Source of the DNA: Zongyangia hominis
GTDB taxonomy: Bacteria > Bacillota > Clostridia > Oscillospirales > Ruminococcaceae
Reading direction: 5' to 3'
Length of the DNA stretch: 64,000 bases
Assembly: GCF_014385095.1 (NCBI RefSeq)
Contig: NZ_JACRTC010000002.1
Location: 1-64,000, forward strand
How positions within the stretch are numbered: the stretch's first letter is position 1; the number at the start of each line of letters is the position of its first letter. Both the position numbers and the translations under genes were made by a program. Shown piece by piece: positions 15,732 to 23,400 of the stretch. The notes beneath the pieces are model-generated. The model searched no databases and was not told where the DNA came from. It saw only the letters and a list, made by a program, of their open reading frames with translations.

Positions 15732-17252
15732 ATGCCTCAGTATCTTCTGGCCCACGATTTGGGCACCTCCGGAAACAAGGCCACCTTGTACACCACCGAC
15801 GGTAAGCTCGTCGGCAGCCGGGTCTACCACTACGACACCCATGTGCAAAACGCCACCTGGGTGGAGCAGGACCCGGAGGACTGGTGGCGGGCAGTCTCAG
15901 TCACCACCAAAGAGCTGGTGGCGGACATCGACGTCAGCCATATCGCCGCCATCTCCTTTAGCGGCCAGATGATGGGGTGTCTGTGCGTTGACAGTAACGG
16001 AGTCCCCCTTCGAGAGTCCCTCATCTGGGCGGACATGCGCGCCACCAAAGAGATGGGACAGATCCGCGAGCGTATCAGCGAGCGGGACTTTTATCACATC
16101 ACCGGCCACCGCATCAGCCCCTCCTACGGCGGGCAGAAGCTGATGTGGGTGAAGGATCACGAGCCGGAGGTGTATGAGAAGACCTACAAGATCTTAAACG
16201 CCAAGGACTACATCATCCTCAAGCTCACCGGGCGCTTTGTCACCGAATACACCGACGCCTCCTCCACCTGTCTTCTGGACCTGGCAAAGCTTCAGTGGTC
16301 CGATCAACTGTTGGAGGTCATGGGACTCGATCGGGACAAATTGCCGGAGCTGTGCCGCTCCACCGACGTGGCGGGCACCGTCACCCGGGAGGCCGCGGCC
16401 GCGTGCGGGCTCATCGAAGGCATCCCCGTGGTCTGCGGCGGCGGGGATGGCGTCTGTGCCGCCGTGGGCACCGGCTGCGTCAAGGAGGGTATCGCCCACA
16501 GCTGCATGGGCACTTCCTCCTGGATTTCCATCACCGCCAAGGAGCCGGTCTACGACGACGCCATGCGCACCTTCACCTGGGCCCACATCGTGCCTGGCTA
16601 TGTCCTTCCCACCGGCACCATGCAGTGCGGCGGCGGCTCCATGAGCTGGCTCAAGAATACCCTCTGCGCCTACGAAGGTGTGTTGGCGCAAGAGCAGAAG
16701 GTCTCCGTCTACGATATCATCGAACAGGAGACCAACCGCTCACCGGTGGGGGCCCGGGGCCTCCTCTTCCTCCCCTATCTCATCGGGGAACGCAGTCCCC
16801 GCTGGAACCCCAACGCCCGGGGCGCCTTTGTGGGGCTCACCATGGAGCACACCAAGGACGACATCGTCCGGGCAGTCCAGGAGGGCGTAGCCCTCAATCT
16901 GGGCGTGGTCATGGACTGCTTTCAGAAAAAGGGCGTCAAGATCGACGAGATGACCCTCATCGGCGGCGGCGCGAAGAGCGCGGCGTGGCGGCAGATTTTT
17001 GCCGACATGTACCGTTGCCGCATCCAAAAGCCCAACGTCCTGGAGGAAGCCACCTCCATGGGCGCCGCCATCACCGGCGGCGTGGGCGTGGGCGCCTTTG
17101 ATGATTTTGACGTCATCGACCGGTTCTTGACCATTGATTCGGAGCTTTCCCCCATCGAGGAAAACGCCCGGATCTACGACCGGCTCAAACCCATCTTTGA
17201 CGAGTGTTACGAAGGCCTCGTCGGCGTCTACGACAAACTGGCTCATCTTTAA
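15732..17252 (+). CDS. FGGY-family carbohydrate kinase (xylulokinase-like)
   Basis: A 506-residue sugar kinase of the FGGY family. The N-terminal phosphate-1 motif is AHDLGTSGNKATLY, and the adenosine-binding loop near the C-terminus is LIGGGAKSAAWRQIFADMY. ISFSGQMMGCLCVD is the substrate-side segment typical of xylulokinase-like members. Substrates in this family include xylulose, ribulose, glycerol, erythritol and the AI-2 signal; similarity to XylB does not settle it. It shares a transcript with deoC (ATG preceded by GGAGGGAAGACTT), so it may phosphorylate a sugar whose phosphate is then cleaved by DeoC. No transporter is present in the cluster. Confidence 0.88.
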   Translation: MPQYLLAHDLGTSGNKATLYTTDGKLVGSRVYHYDTHVQNATWVEQDPEDWWRAVSVTTKELVADIDVSHIAAISFSGQMMGCLCVDSNGVPLRESLIWADMRATKEMGQIRERISERDFYHITGHRISPSYGGQKLMWVKDHEPEVYEKTYKILNAKDYIILKLTGRFVTEYTDASSTCLLDLAKLQWSDQLLEVMGLDRDKLPELCRSTDVAGTVTREAAAACGLIEGIPVVCGGGDGVCAAVGTGCVKEGIAHSCMGTSSWISITAKEPVYDDAMRTFTWAHIVPGYVLPTGTMQCGGGSMSWLKNTLCAYEGVLAQEQKVSVYDIIEQETNRSPVGARGLLFLPYLIGERSPRWNPNARGAFVGLTMEHTKDDIVRAVQEGVALNLGVVMDCFQKKGVKIDEMTLIGGGAKSAAWRQIFADMYRCRIQKPNVLEEATSMGAAITGGVGVGAFDDFDVIDRFLTIDSELSPIEENARIYDRLKPIFDECYEGLVGVYDKLAHL

Positions 17253-17258
17253 CTTAGG

Positions 17259-17286
17259 AAAACAGCCGCATAATGCGGCTGTTTTT
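17259..17286 (+). terminator. terminator of the deoC-kinase operon
   Basis: ACAGCCGCA and its complement around TAA, followed by five T residues, beginning seven bases after the kinase stop. Confidence 0.88.
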
Positions 17287-17471
17287 GACGCGTGAGGACG
17301 AATCGATGATGGCGCTGACGTTTTCCATGCTGAGGATCGAACCGCAAGGGTCGTTGATGTTCGGCGCAACAGCTGCCATACGATAAAAATCTGCGCTGCC
17401 GCTTTTTTCTCGCGTGAGGGACGAAACACAAAAGTCCTTGATGCCATGCGTTCCGTTTTTTCCTCTACAAT
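17287..17471. other. intergenic stretch with short direct repeat
   Basis: About 185 bases between two convergent terminators. It carries two near-identical 14-15 base words, CGCGTGAGGACGAA (17289) and CGCGTGAGGGACGAA (17411), about 122 bases apart. A minus-strand reading across it gives protein-like text (for example NDPCGSILSMENVSAIID) but has no ribosome site and runs into the terminator. It could be a remnant or a repeat family; I do not call a gene. Confidence 0.3.
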
Positions 17472-17510
17472 AAAAAAGGCCGCGCTCCACCATGGAGCGC
17501 GGCCTTTTTT
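17472..17510 (-). terminator. terminator downstream of the feoB 3' half
   Basis: AAAAAAGGCCGCGCTCCA and its exact complement around CCA; strong U-runs on both strands. It ends transcription of the feoB 3' half and may serve the plus strand too. Confidence 0.9.
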
Positions 17511-17520
17511 CATATCTTCG

Positions 17521-18396
17521 CTACGCCAGGCCCACCAGCCGGACGATGGACGTAAAGAGGAAACAGATGAGGATTCCGGTCACTGTGGGCACCAAGAAGG
17601 AAATTGCCGTCCACTTTTTGCTCTGGGTCTCCTTATGGATGGTCATGCAGGTGGTGGAACAGGGCCAATGCATCAGGGAGAAGAGCATGGTGGACACCGC
17701 CGTCACCCAGGTCCAGCCGTTATTGACGAGCAGGGCGTGCAGCTGGTTCATGTTGGCAAAGTCGGTGATGTGGCCGGTGGCCATGTAGGTCATGATCATG
17801 ATGGGAATGACGATTTCATTGGCCGGGAAGCCCAGAATAAAGGCCATGACGATCACGCCGTCCAGGCCCAGCAGCCGGCCGAAGGGGTCCAAAAATCCGG
17901 CACAGTGGGCCAGCAGGCTCATGTCTCCCACCGTGATGTTGGCAAGCAGCCAGATGATCAGTCCGGCAGGCGCCGCCACCACCACGGCCCTCCCCAGCAC
18001 AAACAGGGTCCGATCGAAAATGGAGCGGACGATGACCTTGCCGATCTGGGGCCGCCGGTAGGGCGGCAGTTCCAGGGTGAAGGAGGAGGGAATACCCTTT
18101 AAAATGGTCATGGAGAGGATTTTCGAAATAAGGAAGGTCATCAGGACCCCCAGGACAATGACACCGGTGAGTAAGAGGGTGGAAAGCACGGACTGGAATG
18201 CCCCGGCAAATCCTCCCACAAAGAACATGGTAATGATGGCGATGAGGGTGGGAAAGCGCCCGTTGCAGGGTACAAAGTTATTGGTGATGGTGGCGATGAG
18301 CCGCTCCCTGGGGGAGTCGATGATGCGGCAGCCCACAATGCCCGCCGCGTTGCATCCAAAGCCCATGCACATGACAGCGGAAATCAGTGCACGCAT
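17521..18396 (-). CDS. feoB: FeoB C-terminal half, separated by an inserted element
   Basis: The second half of the ferrous iron transporter FeoB: Gate-type membrane domain starting at CMGFGCNAAGIVGCR, further conserved segments (LPPYRRPQIGKVI, GFPANEIVIP) and several membrane helices to the C-terminus. It lacks the G-protein domain. The frame begins inside element DNA at an ATG with no convincing ribosome site; the authentic FeoB sequence starts at the CATGTG core (minus strand 18373-18368). The missing first half lies at 25230-26534. Removing the intervening 6863 bases would fuse the two in frame (GKQALTM-CMGFGCN) to about 720 residues, a normal FeoB length. As it stands this half is probably not functional alone. 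Confidence 0.9.
   Translation of the reverse strand: MRALISAVMCMGFGCNAAGIVGCRIIDSPRERLIATITNNFVPCNGRFPTLIAIITMFFVGGFAGAFQSVLSTLLLTGVIVLGVLMTFLISKILSMTILKGIPSSFTLELPPYRRPQIGKVIVRSIFDRTLFVLGRAVVVAAPAGLIIWLLANITVGDMSLLAHCAGFLDPFGRLLGLDGVIVMAFILGFPANEIVIPIMIMTYMATGHITDFANMNQLHALLVNNGWTWVTAVSTMLFSLMHWPCSTTCMTIHKETQSKKWTAISFLVPTVTGILICFLFTSIVRLVGLA
18368..18393. other. attachment site, feoB 3'-half side
   Basis: CACATG core followed on the element side by ACAGCGGAAATCAGTGCA, which is one arm of the reconstructed attP. The feoB side reads GCCCATG just before the core. Confidence 0.8.
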
Positions 18397-18473
18397 CGGC
18401 CACGGAGCTGTATCCGCCTCTCCTCGCGTGTGGGGGTATCCAAATAGGGCCGTCTAATGGGCCGGGATCTCCA

Positions 18474-20063
18474 TCATTTGCCGAATCGGAAGTGGATGAT
18501 GACCCTCTGCCGCTTGCGGCCCCGGCCCGGCCCCTCCTCGTAGACGCCCTGACAGACCTCGATCTTCTCCACCAGTCTTCGGATGAGCTCTGGGGAGAGC
18601 ACTTCGGGCCGGGTCATCTCATCGAGTTGAGCCAAAAGCTGAGGCACACCGGTATCCTCCGGCGTCCGCTTCTCGTTTTTGGGGGACCTGCCCGCTTCTA
18701 GTCGCGCCTGAATCTGACGGTGTTCCGTCTCGTAGCCTTCCAGCATCCTGTAAAACCGGGCCTCGTCCAATTTTCCGCTGACGCTGTCTTCATACAACCG
18801 GGCAATGAGGCAGTCAAGCTCTGCATCCCTTTGTTTGAGTGAGGATAACTCCCCGCCTTCCCCCGTCCCCTCCTGTGGTGCCCGGGCCTTTTGCAGGGCC
18901 TCCACAATGGTCTCTTTATCCTCCTCATTCAGGGAGAGAAGTTTTTCGATCTCCCGTTGAATCACCTGATATAGGATGTCGTAGTCCAGGAAATGGTTGG
19001 TACACACGCTTTTGCCATAGAGCTTGTAGCCACCGCAGACCAGGTTGTAGGCGCTGTCCTTTCTCCGGCTGCCGGTGACCGACAGAGGTCTGCCACAGGT
19101 GGCGCAGCGGGCAATGCCGGAAAAAATGTTGCGAAACCCGGTTTTCACCCCCGAGCGTCGGGCCACGCTTCGCCTGCGCACGTTGTCAAAGGTCTCCTGG
19201 GAGACCAGCGGCTCATGCATATAGCGGGCGACAATCCATTCCTCCCGGGGATTTTGTAGAGTCAGGTGGCTTTTAAAGGATACCTTGGTCGTCTTTCCCT
19301 GGACAATATGGCCGAGATATACGAGGTTTGCCAGCATCTTGCAGACAGCGGAGGAGGTCCAGCCCCGGGTCTCGATCCCCGCAGGGAGCGTCAGGCGCTG
19401 GAAGCGGCGGTAAAGGGAAGGCGTCGCAATGCCTTCCCCATTTAAAGTATGCGCGATGGCGGCGGGAGTCTCCCCTTTTTCGGCCATTTCAAAAATTCCC
19501 CGGACCACCGGCGCTGTCACCGGGTCCACTACCAGATGATTTTTGTTTTCCGGGTCTTTTTGATAGCCATAGGGCGCAAAGTTTCCGATGAAAGCGCCCT
19601 CCCGCATCTTGGCCTGGAAGGCGCTGCGAATTTTCTTGCTGGTGTCCCGGGCGTACATCTCGTTGATGACATTTTTAAACGGGGCGATGTCGGTATAGGG
19701 ACTGTCCGAGTCGTATCCGTCATTGACCGCGATATACCGCACCCCTTTGGTGGGGAAATATATTTCCGTGTACTGCCCGGCGGTGATATAATCGCGGCCC
19801 AACCGGGACAGGTCCTTGGTGATGACCAGATTGACCCGTCTGTTCTCGATGTCCGCGATCATCCGTTTCCACTCAGGGCGCTCAAAATTGGTGCCGGAGT
19901 AGCCGTCGTCCACATACTCCCCGTACACGTCAAAGCCGTGTTCCGCCGCATAGCCCCGCAGAATCTTTCGCTGAGTGCCGATGCTGGCGCTCTCCCCCGC
20001 TCCGTCGTCCCGAGATAAGCGCAGATAGAGCGCGGCCCGATAGGTTTTCCTCTTTTCTTCCAA
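18474..20063 (-). CDS. large serine recombinase (site-specific integrase)
   Basis: A ~529-residue recombinase of the TnpX/TndX/phage-integrase class. The resolvase domain occupies the first ~150 residues with catalytic Ser17 in LYLRLSRDDG and the conserved VITKDLSRLGRDY. A recombinase domain (FAPYGYQKDP onward) is followed by a zinc-ribbon (IARCATCGRPL ... CTNHFLD) and a C-terminal coiled region of DUF4368 type. The start is a TTG six bases after AGGGGGG; a TTG eight codons upstream is also in frame. It lies about 100 bases from one end of the element and is the natural candidate to integrate and excise it. Excision by this class usually needs a directionality factor, for which the small neighbouring gene is a possible candidate. 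Confidence 0.93.
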   Translation of the reverse strand: MEEKRKTYRAALYLRLSRDDGAGESASIGTQRKILRGYAAEHGFDVYGEYVDDGYSGTNFERPEWKRMIADIENRRVNLVITKDLSRLGRDYITAGQYTEIYFPTKGVRYIAVNDGYDSDSPYTDIAPFKNVINEMYARDTSKKIRSAFQAKMREGAFIGNFAPYGYQKDPENKNHLVVDPVTAPVVRGIFEMAEKGETPAAIAHTLNGEGIATPSLYRRFQRLTLPAGIETRGWTSSAVCKMLANLVYLGHIVQGKTTKVSFKSHLTLQNPREEWIVARYMHEPLVSQETFDNVRRRSVARRSGVKTGFRNIFSGIARCATCGRPLSVTGSRRKDSAYNLVCGGYKLYGKSVCTNHFLDYDILYQVIQREIEKLLSLNEEDKETIVEALQKARAPQEGTGEGGELSSLKQRDAELDCLIARLYEDSVSGKLDEARFYRMLEGYETEHRQIQARLEAGRSPKNEKRTPEDTGVPQLLAQLDEMTRPEVLSPELIRRLVEKIEVCQGVYEEGPGRGRKRQRVIIHFRFGK

Positions 20064-20126
20064 TACGCGCCCCCCTTTTTTCTCCAAGATACGACCATAT
20101 CTTTTGGATATGCCCCGGCTTATAGA

Positions 20127-20267
20127 TCAAAAAGGCGGCCGCCACACCGGCGTCTTTTCTTGGATGAGCCATTCGATCAGCACGTCTTTCAGACGCTTTT
20201 CCTCGGAAAAGACGCGCTCGACTTCGATTGTGGTGTCTTTAATTTCATAGATTGTCTTCTTCTCCAT
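20127..20267 (-). CDS. 46-residue protein beside the recombinase
   Basis: A small charged protein (MEKKTIYEIKDTTIEVE..., with a helical VLIEWLIQEK segment near the C-terminus) ending 63 bases before the recombinase start, on the same strand. The upstream GGGGGTGTTTGGG is a weak ribosome site. Its size, position and 'IxxTTxxV' beginning resemble the TnpW-like small proteins carried beside recombinases in clostridial transposons, but I cannot confirm homology. A role as recombination directionality factor is a hypothesis. Confidence 0.5.
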   Translation of the reverse strand: MEKKTIYEIKDTTIEVERVFSEEKRLKDVLIEWLIQEKTPVWRPPF

Positions 20268-20397
20268 CCCAAACACCCCCAGCAAGAATTTATGCGAGGC
20301 TGCTTGTACCTTATTCTCTGGGGCTAAGTGAAAAATGGAGGCTCTCCCCATGCTCCACGTCGGCGGGGAGTCCCCTTGCTTCCCTATTTACGCGCGC

Positions 20398-20426
20398 AAA
20401 AAGGCCGGGCGATATGCCCGGCCTTT
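20398..20426 (-). terminator. terminator of the surface-protein gene
   Basis: AAAGGCCGGGC and its complement around GATAT, followed on the minus strand by a U5 tract, 17 bases past the stop. Confidence 0.88.
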
Positions 20427-20442
20427 GATGGATCAGATGCGG

Positions 20443-23400
20443 TTATTTCTTTTTACGTTTGATGCTCAATGCCGTTGTCAGGCCCGCGATTGCCGCCAGC
20501 GCGATGCTTCCCGCAAGGAAGTCGTTGGCGCCGGTGCTCGGGTTGCCCTTGCCGCTCGTATCGGAAGAGCTGCCGCTGCCGGTAGGCCATTTCCAATCGG
20601 AGCCGCCGCCCGGTATGGAGGGCTTATCGGTGGAGCCGTTGGGTTTGACATTGGTAAAGCTCATCTCAAACCGAGAGAAGGATTTGGTCTTCACAACGAC
20701 AAACTTGCCGCCGTTCTCCTCCTGGATGGTGAGATACATAGTCTCGGTGGTTCCATTGGACAGATAGTGAACCACTTTGGCATATTTCTGGGTGACTTCG
20801 GCCGGTACCGGCAGGCGGAAAGTGATTTCGCCGCCGTTTAACTGGTCGTTTGTCAGCAGATGGGGAACGCCGTCCTCTCCTGCCCAGTAAGGAGCCGCTT
20901 CAAATATAACACTTTCCACTTTTCCATTCTTGAGGGTCACATCGGTGATCTCCACGTCTATAAACAGATCGGTGTCGCCGGTAATTTCCAGATTGCCTGC
21001 GGCAGCCTCTGCCAGACCCGTGGGAGCGGCCTGCGCCGCCGCGTTATTCAGCATTCCTTCGACAATGGTCCCCTTATTGGGATCATTTTTTAAGGATTCA
21101 TCAGCGGCGGGAGCCTTACCGATGACCTCCACCTGGGGATCGGTGATGGTGAAGACCGCATCGGCCAGCACCAGACGGTAGTTTCCATTGGCCAAAGTTC
21201 CGAGAGTAAAGGCGTAGGTGCCGGGCTCTTCACCGGCAACACGGCCAAGCGCACCCGTCAGGGAATCGTCACCCACCAATGCGGGGCTTACCGTATAGGT
21301 GAAGGAAGGATCATCCTGGCCGGTCCGTTTGCTCTGACCGGCGTCGGGAGTCACGGTGATCTCTTTGACCGCGATGGTGAAGTTCGCTTCCGCCGTGCAA
21401 GCCGCGTAGCCATCTTTGGCCGGGAAGCTTGCTTTCACCACATAGTCGCCCGCGTCGGTGGGTACTGTGTCGCTAAACTGTGCGCCCTCGGCGGCGGACT
21501 TATACTGATAGGTGACGCCATCGGTGCCGTTGGTGGCGGACACCGGAACCGGGGTCTTCGGCGCATCGCCGTAAGTCCAGCCTTCCAGCGTCACACTGCC
21601 GCTGCCTTCCAGGGTCCCGATGGACAAATCTACATTCTTGGTCAGCGTCACATTGGTAAAGTCATAGTTTTTCTTGGCGTCCTCGCTGGGAGTAAAGGTA
21701 ACGGAGTAGCTGGTCACCGCCACGGTGGGTACCGTCGCCGGATTAGTCCAGGCGAAGGCGCCGTATGCGCTGGTGCCGTCCAAGGCGTAATCAGCCAAGG
21801 TCTTATTGGGGTCATATGCGCCGCCCTGGGCCGTGGGCCAGGTGATGTCCGCGTCGGTGAGCGCTTTCTTTGCGATGGTAAAATTCGCTTCCGCCATGCA
21901 AGCCGCGTAATTGCCGGATGCCGGGAAGCTTGCTTTCACCACATAGTCGCCCGCGTCGGCGGGTACTGTGTCGCTAAACTGTGCGCCCTCGGCGGCGGAC
22001 TTGTACTGATAGGTGACGCCTTCGGTGCCGTTGGTGGCGGACACCGGAACCGGGGTCTTCGGCGCATCGCCGTAGGTCCAGCCTTCCAGCGTCACACTGC
22101 CGCTGCCCTGGGCCGCAGTGATGGCGAGATCCACATTTTGAGTGGTAGTCACGCCGGTAAAGTCATAATTTTTCTCGTCAGCCGCATTGGGAGTAAAGGT
22201 AACGGAGTAGCTGGTCACCGCCACGGTGGGTACCGTCGCCGGATTACTCCAAGCGAAGGCGCCGTATGCGCTGGTGCCGTTCAAGACATAATCAGCCAAG
22301 GTCTTATTGGGGTCATATGCGCCGCCCTGAGCCGTGGGCCAGATGATGTCCGCGTCGGTGAGCGCTTTCTTTGCGATGGTGAAGAAGGTCTGCGCGGTGA
22401 CGGACTGGTAATTGCCCGATGCGGGGAAGGTAGCTTCCAGCAGATACTCGCCCGCATCGGTGGGCACGTCGCTAGTAAACTGTGCGCCCTCGGCGGTGGA
22501 TTTGTACTGATAGGTGACGCCATCGGTGCCGTTGGTGGCGGACACCGGAACCGGGGTCTTCGGCGCGTCGCCGTAGGTCCAGCCTTCCAGCGTCACACTG
22601 CCGCTGCCCTGAGCCGCGGTGATGGCGAGGGCCACATTTTGAGTGGTGGTCACGCCGGTCAGATTATAGTTTTGCAGGGTGTAGGCGTTGGGAGTAAAAG
22701 TGACCTCATAGCTGGTCACTGCCACGGTGGGTACCGTATCCGGATTACTCCAAGCGAAAGTGCCGTAGGAATTCATGGCCAGAGGATAATCCGCCAGGGT
22801 CTTATTGGGATCATAAACCCCGCCCTGGGTGGTGGGCCACTGAATCACAGAGGGATCGAGCGCTTTTTTCCCGATAGTCAGCGCGAGGCTTGCATCGCTC
22901 CAAGTGGAAGCGTTATGATCATCTCCCGTGAAATAGGCCCAAATATAATAAGTGCCGGCCATATAGGGCAGGTCATTTTTCGTGGGCACATCGGCAGGCT
23001 TCGTATTAGCTTCGGTGGCCACATAGAAGACCGAGCCGCTGACTGAAGTGCCGCCGGAAAGAACTGCCTCGTTAAAGTCCTCACCGGGTACGAGGGCCAG
23101 TCCGTCAAAGGTGACGGCTCCCTTGGCCGTAGGTGCGGCCAGGCTGGGGGCATTTTGCACGATGGTAAAGGTCTTGATGACCGAACCGGTGTAGGCGCCT
23201 TTAAAGTTAATGGTGATGGTGCCTTCTCCCACTTCTTTGTTCTCACCGTATACCAGATCATAATGGGTACCTACGGTCAGGGGCGTCGAGCCGTCCTTGA
23301 CAACAATAACCGGCGCGATCTGGCTGCCCGTATAGGGATAGCTGGCTTCCAGTCCCTCCACGGTGGTGGTAGTTTCGTCCATCGCCCGCTTGGGGGTGGT

